Assembly (NCBI GenBank): GCA_023387815.1
Contig: JAEWHK010000054.1
Coordinates: forward strand, 1 to 32,460
Source: Pseudomonadota bacterium
Lineage (GTDB): Bacteria > Pseudomonadota > Gammaproteobacteria > Burkholderiales > Burkholderiaceae_B
Length of the DNA: 32,460 nt
Direction: 5' to 3'
The notes below the pieces were generated by a model. The model saw only the letters and a program-made list of their open reading frames with translations. It was not told the origin of the DNA and ran no database searches. Below are positions 16,215 through 23,709 of this stretch, in pieces. Position numbers and translations under genes: made by a program. Numbering within the stretch: the first letter of the stretch is position 1; each line of letters starts with the position of its first letter.

Positions 16215-16242
16215 TATGCCTGGATGTGACCGATATTAGCAA
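16213..16242 (-). promoter_or_regulatory. Putative sigma-70 promoter of phaZ
   Basis: On the minus strand TTGCTA (16242-16237) and CATAAT (16218-16213) are separated by 18 bp, a fair match to -35 and -10 boxes. The start codon lies about 135 nt downstream, giving a long leader. A perfect TTGACA also occurs closer to the gene on the same strand (around 16170), but it lacks a good -10 at the right distance. The rest of 16078-16290 holds short inverted repeats only, including CACTGCAGTG at 16280-16289 next to the fpr stop. Confidence 0.45.
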
Positions 16243-16290
16243 GAAAAGTGCGTACAGACTATGCGGTTATATACTGATGCACTGCAGTGA

Positions 16291-17070
16291 TTACCAGTAT
16301 TTTTCGACTGCCAGCGTTCCGACTGCGCCCCGGCGCCCCGCGGCAAAGCCTTTGTCACCCAGGATCTTACGGGCGTCACTCACCATATCGGGATTGCCGC
16401 AAAGCATGACCCGGGCGATGTCGGGATTCAGACTGGCGCCGGTCAGGCGTTCAAGTTCGCCCGATGTGATCAGCGTCGTAATGCGTGATTGCGGGGCATT
16501 GTCCAGTTTTTCGCGTGAGGCCACGGGCTGATAGACAAACTGCTCCGGATGCCGGGCATGCGATGCCGCAAATTGGGCAATGTCATCCTGATAGGCCAGC
16601 TCATCTGCCTGCCGGACGCCGTGCACCAGAATGATTTTGTCAAATTGCTGCCAGGTTTTCGGATCGGCCAGCATCGGGAGAAACGCCGACAGACCCGTAC
16701 CGGTAGCCAGCATCCAGAGTTCGCCGCCCTGAGGGAATTGCTCTGGCGTCATGAAGCCGAAAGCGGTGCGGTCGATGTAGATTTCGTCGCCGACCTGCAG
16801 ATCGCGCAGGCGGGTGCTGAATTGTCCGTCGGGAACCACGATGGAATAGAACGACAGCTCTTCCGCCTGAGGCGGCGTGACCATGGAGTAGGCTCGCCAA
16901 ATGGAAGGTTCCGCGGAGATTGCCGGGTCTTCCGGCAGTCCGAGTCGGGCAAACTGTCCGGGAATGAAGTCAAATGCCGGGTCTTTCGTCGTCGTGATGG
17001 AGAAAAGCTTACCGGGGATCCACTCCTTGCGGGCAGTGACGGTCTGGCGAGTGTATTTTTCCTGAGTCAT
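16291..17070 (-). CDS. fpr: Ferredoxin/flavodoxin-NADP+ reductase
   Basis: Fpr moves electrons between NADPH and ferredoxin or flavodoxin, supporting iron-sulfur and oxidative-stress metabolism. The 259-residue product has the usual two domains. The FAD-binding barrel carries RAYSMVTPP (R59-S62 of the RxYS motif) and FYSIVVPDGQFSTRL. The NADP-binding domain has LATGTGLSAFLPML (about 121-134), ILVHGVR and MLCGNPDMV. The protein ends in the aromatic VEKYW, typical of bacterial subclass I Fpr. The length matches E. coli Fpr (248) with little change. It lies 20 bp downstream of fdxA on the same strand. The two genes probably form one unit, so the 7Fe ferredoxin is the natural partner. Confidence 0.96.
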   Translation of the reverse strand: MTQEKYTRQTVTARKEWIPGKLFSITTTKDPAFDFIPGQFARLGLPEDPAISAEPSIWRAYSMVTPPQAEELSFYSIVVPDGQFSTRLRDLQVGDEIYIDRTAFGFMTPEQFPQGGELWMLATGTGLSAFLPMLADPKTWQQFDKIILVHGVRQADELAYQDDIAQFAASHARHPEQFVYQPVASREKLDNAPQSRITTLITSGELERLTGASLNPDIARVMLCGNPDMVSDARKILGDKGFAAGRRGAVGTLAVEKYW

Positions 17071-17090
17071 ACAGCAGAGGTTGGCCTTGT

Positions 17091-17414
17091 TCAGCGTTCG
17101 AGATACTGCAGTTTGTCTTCTTTGCCATTCCAGTCATCGGCATCGGGCAGGGGCTTGACCGAACGGCTGATTGTGGTGAATTCGGCGCTGAGTTCAGCGT
17201 TCAGTTCAATGAATTTCATCTGGTCCTGCGGTACATCTTCTTCGGCAAAAATGGCGTTGGCAGGGCATTCCGGAATACAGACAGCACAGTCGATGCATTC
17301 GTCGGGATCGATGATAAGAAAATTGGGGCCTTCCTTGAAGCAATCCACCGGACAGACATCAACACAGTCGGTGTATTTACATTTGATGCAGTTTTCGGTC
17401 ACGACGTGAGTCAT
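17091..17414 (-). CDS. fdxA: 7Fe-8S ferredoxin FdxA
   Basis: This is a small cytoplasmic electron carrier with one [3Fe-4S] and one [4Fe-4S] cluster. The 107-residue protein begins MTHVVTENCIKCKYTDCV. By comparison with Azotobacter ferredoxin I, C9, C17 and C50 should hold the 3Fe cluster and C21, C40, C43 and C46 the 4Fe cluster; C12 and C25 are extra. A C-terminal extension of about 45 residues after the second cluster motif is normal for this class. A GTG two codons upstream is also in frame, but TGGAG lies 5 nt ahead of the ATG at 17414, so that start is preferred. It precedes fpr by 20 bp. Confidence 0.96.
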   Translation of the reverse strand: MTHVVTENCIKCKYTDCVDVCPVDCFKEGPNFLIIDPDECIDCAVCIPECPANAIFAEEDVPQDQMKFIELNAELSAEFTTISRSVKPLPDADDWNGKEDKLQYLER

Positions 17415-17445
17415 TACCACTCCAGAAAAATTATTTATTTGTCAA

Positions 17446-17463
17446 ATTAGGATTTTACCTAAT
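17446..17463. promoter_or_regulatory. Inverted repeat between fdxA and pncB, possible operator
   Basis: ATTAGG-ATTTTA-CCTAAT is a perfect 6-bp inverted repeat with a 6-bp spacer in an AT-rich divergent gap. It lies 32 bp upstream of fdxA and 3 bp before the proposed -35 of pncB, so it could control either gene. I do not recognise it as the site of a named regulator. Confidence 0.4.
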
Positions 17464-17465
17464 CT

Positions 17466-17494
17466 TTGGGGCAATATGCTCAAAACCCTATAGC
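17466..17494 (+). promoter_or_regulatory. Putative promoter of pncB
   Basis: TTGGGG (17466-17471) and TATAGC (17489-17494) are separated by 17 bp, a moderate match to sigma-70 boxes. The pncB ATG is 35 bp downstream. No clear Shine-Dalgarno precedes that ATG. A second AT-rich stretch (TTATAA at about 17505) is an alternative -10. Confidence 0.4.
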
Positions 17495-17529
17495 TGTGAT
17501 ATGGTTATAAAAACACATTTGACGTTACC

Positions 17530-18705
17530 ATGATCATCCATTCTCTTCTCGACACCGACCTGTACAAGTTCAGCATGATGCAGGTGGTGCTGCACCAGTT
17601 CCCGGGGGCGCAGGTAGAGTACCGCTTCAAATGCCGTTCAAAGGGCATTAATCTGCAGCCGTATATCGAAGAAATTCGCGCCGAGATTCACGACCTGTGC
17701 CAGTTGCGTTTCTCGGACGCCGAACTGGACTATCTGAGGAACCTGCGATTCATCAAGGGAGACTTTGTCGAGTTTCTGGGCCTGTTTCATCTGCCTGAAA
17801 AGTGCATTTCCGTGACCCCAGGTCAGGAACCGGGCGAGATCTCTATTGAAGTCAAGGGATCCTGGCTGCATACCATTCTGTTCGAGATTCCGGTACTGGC
17901 GATTGTCAATGAAGTCTATTTCCGCAACAAAGCGCCTGATCTGGACTATGAAGAGGGTCGGCGACGCCTGGAAGAAAAAATCCAGCTGATTACCGAATCC
18001 GGCGATATGCGCGATTTCAAGGTCGCAGAATATGGCACGCGCCGTCGTTTTTCGGGTGAATGGCATCACGAGGTGGTGCAGACACTGCAAAAGCAGATGG
18101 GCAATCATTTTGCCGGCAGCAGTAATGTGCTGATGGCCAAGCAGTACGGGGTAACGCCGCTGGGCACCATGGGGCACGAGTATCTGCAGGCCTGCCAGGC
18201 GCTGGGTCCGCGTCTGCGGGACTCTCAGGTTTTTGCTCTGGAACAGTGGGCCAAGGAATACCGTGGCGATCTGGGCATTGCCCTGTCTGATGTCTACGGA
18301 ACCAATGCGTTCCTGCGCGACTTTGATATGTATTTTTGCAAGCTGTTTGATGGTGCGCGCCACGATTCAGGTGACCCGTTCGAGTGGGGAGAACGCCTGC
18401 TGGCGCATTACCGCAATAACCGGGTCGATCCGTCAACAAAAACGCTGGTATTTTCGGATGGTCTGAGTTTCCCGGTAGCCATGGACATTCATCGCCGATT
18501 CAGTGGTCGCTGCAAAGTGTCTTTCGGTATTGGGACCAATCTGACCAATGATCTGGGCGTCAAGCCGCTGCAGATCGTGATGAAAATGGTTCGCTGCAAT
18601 GGCCAGCCGGTGGCCAAGGTGTCCGATGAGCCGGAAAAAACCATGTGCGATGATCCGGCATATCTGAGCTACCTGCGTCACGTATTTGACCTGCCTCCGG
18701 CCTGA
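17530..18705 (+). CDS. pncB: Nicotinate phosphoribosyltransferase
   Basis: PncB joins nicotinate to PRPP with ATP hydrolysis to give nicotinate mononucleotide, the entry step of the NAD salvage (Preiss-Handler) pathway. The 391-residue length fits the bacterial family (E. coli 400). Clear signatures are SLLDTDLYKFSMMQ at the N-terminus, YGTRRRFSGEWHHEVV and SNVLMAKQYGVTPLGTMGHEY. H216 in GTMGHEY is the expected phospho-histidine. SDVYGTNAFLRDF and KVSFGIGTNLTND complete the set. It is transcribed divergently from fdxA. A RidA-family gene follows 98 bp downstream with its own AGGAG site. Confidence 0.97.
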   Translation: MIIHSLLDTDLYKFSMMQVVLHQFPGAQVEYRFKCRSKGINLQPYIEEIRAEIHDLCQLRFSDAELDYLRNLRFIKGDFVEFLGLFHLPEKCISVTPGQEPGEISIEVKGSWLHTILFEIPVLAIVNEVYFRNKAPDLDYEEGRRRLEEKIQLITESGDMRDFKVAEYGTRRRFSGEWHHEVVQTLQKQMGNHFAGSSNVLMAKQYGVTPLGTMGHEYLQACQALGPRLRDSQVFALEQWAKEYRGDLGIALSDVYGTNAFLRDFDMYFCKLFDGARHDSGDPFEWGERLLAHYRNNRVDPSTKTLVFSDGLSFPVAMDIHRRFSGRCKVSFGIGTNLTNDLGVKPLQIVMKMVRCNGQPVAKVSDEPEKTMCDDPAYLSYLRHVFDLPPA

Positions 18706-18803
18706 TGGCATCTGTGATTTAGAATCAGGCGCTGCCGCAAGCCAATGAACGAGACTCTGTGTGATAATGCTGGCTTTGACCAATCAGCAAACAGGAGTCA
18801 TTC

Positions 18804-19154
18804 ATGAGTGATATCAAGCGCACCAATGTAGGCAGCCGCCTTTCCGATATGGCCGTATTCAACGGCGTTGCCTATCTTGCAGGCCAGGTGCCTGATGACC
18901 CGACGCTTGACATGGAAGGTCAGACCAGACAGGTTCTTGCAACTATAGACAGTCTGCTGAAAGAGGCCGGTACCAGCAAGGAACGTCTGCTGATGGTGCA
19001 GATTTTCGTGGCCAACATGAAAGAATTCGATCAGATGAACAAGGCATGGGATGCATGGGTGTCCAAAGACAATGCGCCGCCACGGGCAACGATCGAAGCG
19101 CGTCTTGCCAACCCTGACTACAAAGTTGAAATCGTCGCGACCGCTGCCCTGTAA
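18804..19154 (+). CDS. RidA/YjgF/YER057c/UK114 family protein
   Basis: RidA-type enzymes hydrolyse reactive enamine/imine intermediates released by PLP enzymes; other subfamilies have different or unknown roles. The 116-residue product keeps VAYLAGQVPDDP near the N-terminus and the C-terminal core APPRATIEARLANPDYKVEI. The arginine in PPRAT is the one needed for deaminase activity in RidA, and a glutamate follows in VEIVATA. It looks closer to the YoaB-like group than to archetypal RidA, so the exact substrate is open. AGGAG lies 7 nt before the ATG. The 98 bp after pncB leaves room for its own promoter, and the extended TGTGATAAT at about 18760 could be a -10. An intrinsic terminator follows. 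Confidence 0.92.
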   Translation: MSDIKRTNVGSRLSDMAVFNGVAYLAGQVPDDPTLDMEGQTRQVLATIDSLLKEAGTSKERLLMVQIFVANMKEFDQMNKAWDAWVSKDNAPPRATIEARLANPDYKVEIVATAAL

Positions 19155-19179
19155 GCAGATTACGCAAGCGATTTACCCG

Positions 19180-19213
19180 ACCGGACCGTCATCATGTGGT
19201 CCGGTTTGTTTTT
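19180..19213 (+). terminator. Intrinsic terminator after the RidA-family gene
   Basis: ACCGGACC (19180-19187) and GGTCCGGT (19198-19205) form a perfect 8-bp stem with a 10-nt loop, followed by TTGTTTTT. It begins 25 bp after the stop codon. Confidence 0.93.
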
Positions 19214-19435
19214 GTAAGTCCGGAACGGGTGCATTGCGGTGGATGCGATTGCAATTGCCATATCCTTTTGCGTTAATTTCATTTGCAATCAGCAATTTGT
19301 GATCGGCATTAAGCGATTAGTGCAGGGCACGCTGCACGCATTACACAGCATACGGTATGCAGCATTTTTTACCGCCATTCCGTTTATGACGTGCTTGAGG
19401 TTTGAGACTAGCCTTGAAGCGGGTCGTTGAAAAAA
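19214..19435. other. Non-coding convergent gap with several short dyads
   Basis: No gene is supported in this stretch between the RidA-family gene and the convergent flavodoxin-like gene. It contains GTGCAG-GGCACG-CTGCAC (about 19320-19337) and GCATAC-G-GTATGC (about 19348-19360) followed by a short T-run. Two near-copies of ATTGCAAT/TTGCAATC lie around 19250-19290. Base composition is more A/T-rich than the neighbours. The second dyad with its T-run might be a weak additional terminator. Confidence 0.35.
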
Positions 19436-19945
19436 TCAGAGCAGGGCGTAGAGTGTCGCGCCAATTTCCGCAGCCTGCCGTGCCTGTTCATCAGACAGCT
19501 TTTTCGGCGCCAGGATGGCTTCTTCGGTCTCGCTGTTCATATTCAGAATGATGCCGGGTACGCGCTCATTCAGGCGCCATCCGCTGCATATCCTTCGTAA
19601 CTGACGTTGTGCGCCCTCACCGTCGCTGCCGGCAGTGATGATCAGGCTGTATATACGTCCTTCAATCTGATGAAGCAGGGGATAATAAAGCCTGTCCAGA
19701 CACTCCTTCATCTCTCCACTCAGCGAAGCCAGATTCTCGGGTGCGCAGAACAGATAAGCCTGTGCGGTCAGCATATCCTGCGCGCTCACGTCACACGCGC
19801 GCATCATCGTGATTTCACGGCTGTCATTGAGCTCTGAGCGGACCGACTGCGCCGCATCATAGGCATGACTGGCGGCCTGTTCTGCCGCTCCTGTGCGGGA
19901 ATGCCAGATGATGAGAAGGGAGTCGGTGGCAGATAGATTCGACAT
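19436..19945 (-). CDS. Flavodoxin-fold protein, probable NAD(P)H-dependent oxidoreductase
   Basis: The 169-residue product has the order of a flavodoxin-like fold. A first strand and phosphate loop are present (LLIIWHSRTGAAEQAA), then the mid strand AYLFCAPENLASLSGEMKECLDRLYYP and the strand IYSLIITAGSDGEGAQRQLRRIC. These resemble the FMN phosphate loop, the W/Y-rich isoalloxazine loop and the next strand of the family. The partner and reaction cannot be named. The frame extends 15 residues upstream (to 19990), but the fold begins just after the ATG at 19945, which has GGAAAA ahead of it, so the shorter form is preferred. It is divergent from relA, and there is no sign of an operon. It could be a quinone reductase, a flavodoxin or a non-enzymatic FMN protein. 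Confidence 0.7.
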   Translation of the reverse strand: MSNLSATDSLLIIWHSRTGAAEQAASHAYDAAQSVRSELNDSREITMMRACDVSAQDMLTAQAYLFCAPENLASLSGEMKECLDRLYYPLLHQIEGRIYSLIITAGSDGEGAQRQLRRICSGWRLNERVPGIILNMNSETEEAILAPKKLSDEQARQAAEIGATLYALL

Positions 19946-20128
19946 AAGTAAATTTTCCAACGGATAAACAAATGATGCAAGCACGCGCATTTTTCTGCCG
20001 TGGCGTTAAAATATCGCTTTGACTCAATGTGCTTTGGCGCGGCTGACTTATTACAACTGGCATAATGATCGCCGTGCAAACAGTGGTCTTTATTTGTCCC
20101 AAAACAGAACTTTTCTTCCATACAGCTC
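19946..20128. promoter_or_regulatory. Divergent control region between the flavodoxin-like gene and relA
   Basis: This 183-bp AT-rich gap should hold promoters for both genes. TTGACT (about 20019) and CATAAT (about 20060) on the plus strand resemble promoter boxes, but they do not pair at a normal spacing. relA has no strong Shine-Dalgarno before its ATG. Confidence 0.3.
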
Positions 20129-22447
20129 ATGAAATCAACTGATCTCGAGTTTATACCGGATTCATTCCAGGATAGTGCATGGATGGATGCCGTGTGTGCC
20201 AGTCTGGATGATCCTGGCCGTCAGCTGGTGGAACGGGCAATCGCGTGGTGTGAGCCCATATTGCGAGATGCGCAAATCGCCACTGGCGAGCCCTCTGTTC
20301 ATCATGCCAAAGGGGTGCTGCGAATTCTTTCCCTGCTGCAACTGGATGCGGCAACGCTTGTTGCTGCGCTGGTGCTTGCCGTTCCTATCGATCTGGATGA
20401 CGAATCCGAGAGTGATCGCAAAAATGAGCTGATCAGGCAATTCGGCCTGGAAATTTTCAACCTGATCAATGGCTCACGCGCACTGTTGCGCATCGGCGCC
20501 ATTGCGCGCAATGCGTCGTCGCAGGGGCATAACGAATCTTCTGATCAGCGTGAAATGCTGCGCAAAATGCTGCTTGCCATGGCAAGTGATCTGCGCATCG
20601 TATTGTTACGGCTGGCTTCCCGTTTGCAAACGCTCAGATGGTTTGCCGAGACCAAGAAACCCTGCCCCATCGAACTGGCAGAGGAAACCCGGGATGTCTA
20701 CGCCTCGCTGGCCAATCGTCTGGGTATCTGGCAGATCAAGTGGGAAATGGAAGACCTGTCGTTCCGCTTCCTTTCGCCGGACATCTATAAGGAAATTGCC
20801 CGCAAGCTCGAAGGCAAACGGGTGGAGCGGGAGGCGCGAATTGCCACCCTCACTGAAGATATCGCCGGTTCTCTTGCGGATATGGGCATCGACGCAGAAG
20901 TGTCGGGACGCGCCAAGCATATCTACAGTATCTATAACAAAATGCGCAACAAGGATCTGACGTTCGAGCAGTTGTACGATCTGCTTGCGATCCGCATTAT
21001 CGTGGCCAATGAGCGCGATTGCTATGCGACCCTGTCCTTGTTGCAGGCGCGCTGGACACCGGTCATGAACGAATTCGATGACTATATTGCGCGCCCCAAA
21101 CCCAATGGTTACCGGTCCCTGCATACGGTGCTCAGAACGCCCGATGGCCATAATTTTGAGGCCCAGATACGTACGCGCAAAATGCATGATTTTGCCGAGT
21201 ACGGTATGGCCGCGCATTGGCGTTACAAGGAAGCCGGCCCCAAGGGCGGGCAGGTCGCAGCGGTGTCCATGTATGACCGGCAGGTATCCTGGATGCGGCA
21301 GCTGCTTGCCTGGCGCCGCGAAATCGGACTACCCGTCAATGACGCGCCTGATCTGCCCGGCGAAAAGACCGAGAATGCGGAAGGTGCCGCACTGGCTGCC
21401 CCCGAACCTCGTCTCAAGGAAACCCGTCAGCAGCGCCAGCACAAAAAGGCCGCAGAGCGCATTTATGTACTCACGCCGCAGGCGCGTGTGATCGAGCTGC
21501 CCGAAGGGGCAACGCCGGTAGACTTTGCCTATCACCTGCATACTGATCTGGGCCACCGCTGTCGTGGTGCGCGCGTGGACGGGCAGATGGTGGCGCTCAA
21601 TACCAAACTGCTTAACGGGCAGACGGTGGAAATCATCTCTGCCAAATCAGGCGGGCCTTCGCGCGACTGGATCAATCCCCAGCTCGGTTACCTGGCCAGC
21701 CCCCGGGCCCGTGCCAAGGTACGCCTCTGGTTCAATGCCATTGAGCTGCAAAAACGCATCACCACTGGCCAGGATCTGGTCGAAAAAGAGCTCGCTCGTC
21801 TTGGCAAGACCGCTACGAATCTGGAGCAGCTCGCAGAGCGCCTGGGATTTGCCAATGCCGATGATCTTTTCGTGGCCGTTGCCAAGGACGAATTCAGCCT
21901 GCGCCAGATTGCGGCTGCGTTCCAGGAACCCGATCCCGAGCCGGCAGACACGTTTGACACCATTGTCGCGCGGGAGTCCGGCGCCCAGAGCGCGGTCAAA
22001 ACAGGGAAAAGTGGCGTGCTTGTGGTTGGGGTAGATTCACTTCTGACCCAGCTCGCGCGCTGCTGCCATCCGGCGCCACCCGATCCCATCAGTGGGTTTG
22101 TCACGCGGGGGCGTGGGGTATCCATTCACCGCAAGGACTGCCCGGCGTTTTCTGCCATGAAAACCAAGAGCCCCGAGCGGGTGATTGAAGTGGCCTGGGG
22201 TAATACGCAAGACACGGTGTACCCGGTCAATATCGCCATTCATTCTCAGGATCGCAACGGACTGCTCAAGGATCTGACCGAGCTGTTCTCGCGTATGAAG
22301 CTGAACGTAGTCGGCGTCAATACCCAAAGCAAGTCGTCCATTGCGCATCTGCACTTCACCGTAGAGGTGCGGGATGGCGAACAGCTGCGAAAAGCCATGA
22401 ACGCCATATTGGATATCCCCGGAATTATCAGCGCGACACGTTGTTAA
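20129..22447 (+). CDS. relA: (p)ppGpp synthetase RelA
   Basis: RelA binds stalled ribosomes and makes the alarmone (p)ppGpp from ATP and GTP/GDP during amino-acid starvation. The 772-residue product has the long RSH layout. An N-terminal HD-like region (about 30-190) is degenerate: the His-Asp pair of the SpoT-type hydrolase is replaced (LVLAVPIDLDDE). The synthetase domain (about 250-365) has HIYSIYNKM, LYDLLAIRIIV, the EFDD motif (315-318) typical of RelA, and NGYRSLHT. A TGS domain starts around ERIYVLTPQARVIELPEG. A zinc-finger-like CCHP region and a C-terminal ACT domain (about 695-770) follow. It should therefore be synthetase only, with a separate SpoT elsewhere. It precedes trpB by 53 bp on the same strand. 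Confidence 0.96.
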   Translation: MKSTDLEFIPDSFQDSAWMDAVCASLDDPGRQLVERAIAWCEPILRDAQIATGEPSVHHAKGVLRILSLLQLDAATLVAALVLAVPIDLDDESESDRKNELIRQFGLEIFNLINGSRALLRIGAIARNASSQGHNESSDQREMLRKMLLAMASDLRIVLLRLASRLQTLRWFAETKKPCPIELAEETRDVYASLANRLGIWQIKWEMEDLSFRFLSPDIYKEIARKLEGKRVEREARIATLTEDIAGSLADMGIDAEVSGRAKHIYSIYNKMRNKDLTFEQLYDLLAIRIIVANERDCYATLSLLQARWTPVMNEFDDYIARPKPNGYRSLHTVLRTPDGHNFEAQIRTRKMHDFAEYGMAAHWRYKEAGPKGGQVAAVSMYDRQVSWMRQLLAWRREIGLPVNDAPDLPGEKTENAEGAALAAPEPRLKETRQQRQHKKAAERIYVLTPQARVIELPEGATPVDFAYHLHTDLGHRCRGARVDGQMVALNTKLLNGQTVEIISAKSGGPSRDWINPQLGYLASPRARAKVRLWFNAIELQKRITTGQDLVEKELARLGKTATNLEQLAERLGFANADDLFVAVAKDEFSLRQIAAAFQEPDPEPADTFDTIVARESGAQSAVKTGKSGVLVVGVDSLLTQLARCCHPAPPDPISGFVTRGRGVSIHRKDCPAFSAMKTKSPERVIEVAWGNTQDTVYPVNIAIHSQDRNGLLKDLTELFSRMKLNVVGVNTQSKSSIAHLHFTVEVRDGEQLRKAMNAILDIPGIISATRC

Positions 22448-22500
22448 AACATGTAAAATAGTCCTTTCTCGCCTGTCCCTGTCCCGCGCCAGGAGCCAAT

Positions 22501-23700
22501 TTGACTGCTTATTCCTTTCCCGACAACAGAGGTCATTTCGGCCGTTACGGTGGCGTTTTCGTTGCCGAAACGCTGATGCATGCCGTGTCGGAACTGAATC
22601 AGGCCTACGAGAAATATAAAAACGATCCCGATTTTGTTGCCGAGTACCGTTACGAACTTGCTCATTTCGTGGGACGCCCCAGTCCTGTCTATCACGCACG
22701 CCGCTGGTCTGAAAAACTGGGAGGGGCGCAAATCTGGTTCAAGCGCGAAGATCTCAATCACACCGGCGCGCATAAAATCAACAATTGCGTCGGGCAGATC
22801 CTGCTGGCACGTAAAATGGGCAAGCAGCGCATTATTGCAGAGACCGGTGCCGGCCAGCACGGCGTTGCCACCGCGACCGTTGCCGCGCGATATGGTCTGG
22901 AATGCGTCATTTACATGGGCTCGGAAGACGTGCGCCGCCAGGCCTCCAACGTCTATCGCATGAAACTGCTGGGGGCCACCGTGGTTCCGGTCAATTCCGG
23001 ATCACGCACCCTCAAGGATGCGCTGAATGAGGCAATGCGCGACTGGGTGACACGCATCGATGAAACCTACTACATCATCGGCACAGTGGCGGGCCCGCAT
23101 CCTTATCCGGCCATGGTGCGCGATTTTCAGCAGATCATCGGGCAGGAATGCATTGAACAGATGCCAGCCTGCGCCGGACGTCAGCCCGATGCTGTCATCG
23201 CCTGCGTAGGCGGCGGGTCCAATGCCATGGGCATTTTTTATCCTTATCTCTCGTACGATAAAGTCCGACTGATAGGGGTAGAAGCGGCCGGAGAGGGCAT
23301 GCATACGCCCCGCCACGCCGCTTCCATCACCGCTGGTCAGGTAGGTGTACTGCACGGCAACCGGACATACGTCATGCAGGACAGGAACGGACAGATTCTG
23401 GAGACCCATTCCGTTTCGGCCGGCCTTGATTACCCCGGCGTGGGGCCGGAGCATGCATGGCTGCACGATAGCAAACGTGCCACGTATGTGACGGTCGATG
23501 ATCAGGAAGCGCTGGCCGCATTTGGTGACTGCTGCCGTCTGGAAGGCATCATGCCTGCGCTTGAGTCGTCACACGCCCTGGCGCACGCCGCCCGGATCGC
23601 GCCTGGTATGTCGCGGGATGCCATCCTGCTGGTGTGTCTGTCAGGTCGAGGCGATAAGGACATGCACACGGTTGCCGAAATTACCGGCAAGGATTTGTAG
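22501..23700 (+). CDS. trpB: Tryptophan synthase beta chain
   Basis: TrpB condenses indole with L-serine to make tryptophan in the alpha2-beta2 complex with TrpA. The 399-residue product shows the family signatures: GRYGGVFVAETL, the PLP lysine K92 in LNHTGAHKINN, AETGAGQHGVATA, the phosphate-binding GGGSNAMG, and HSVSAGLDYPGVGPEH. The start codon is TTG at 22501. The preceding AGGAG, 6 nt away, and the usual N-terminus just after it (YSFPDNRGHFG) support this choice, and no ATG or GTG nearby would fit. trpA follows after 9 bp and accD after that, an arrangement widespread in betaproteobacteria. No trp attenuator or leader peptide is visible in the 53 bp after relA. Confidence 0.99.
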   Translation: MTAYSFPDNRGHFGRYGGVFVAETLMHAVSELNQAYEKYKNDPDFVAEYRYELAHFVGRPSPVYHARRWSEKLGGAQIWFKREDLNHTGAHKINNCVGQILLARKMGKQRIIAETGAGQHGVATATVAARYGLECVIYMGSEDVRRQASNVYRMKLLGATVVPVNSGSRTLKDALNEAMRDWVTRIDETYYIIGTVAGPHPYPAMVRDFQQIIGQECIEQMPACAGRQPDAVIACVGGGSNAMGIFYPYLSYDKVRLIGVEAAGEGMHTPRHAASITAGQVGVLHGNRTYVMQDRNGQILETHSVSAGLDYPGVGPEHAWLHDSKRATYVTVDDQEALAAFGDCCRLEGIMPALESSHALAHAARIAPGMSRDAILLVCLSGRGDKDMHTVAEITGKDL

Positions 23701-23709
23701 GACAAGGCA

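Noticed and set aside
16136..16531. 131-codon plus-strand frame across the phaZ-fpr gap
   Set aside because: It runs antisense through most of the 3' half of fpr and contains no recognisable domain; the fpr frame is clearly the real one.
19239..19430. Small 63-codon hydrophobic reading frame on the plus strand
   Set aside because: It has no convincing ribosome site or recognisable similarity and lies in a gap of short dyads, so it is probably chance.
20129..22447. Bifunctional SpoT instead of RelA
   Set aside because: The His-Asp pair expected in a hydrolase domain is missing and the synthetase has the EFDD motif of RelA.
22448..22500. A trp attenuator or leader peptide ahead of trpB
   Set aside because: The 53-bp gap contains no Trp-rich short frame and no competing hairpins.
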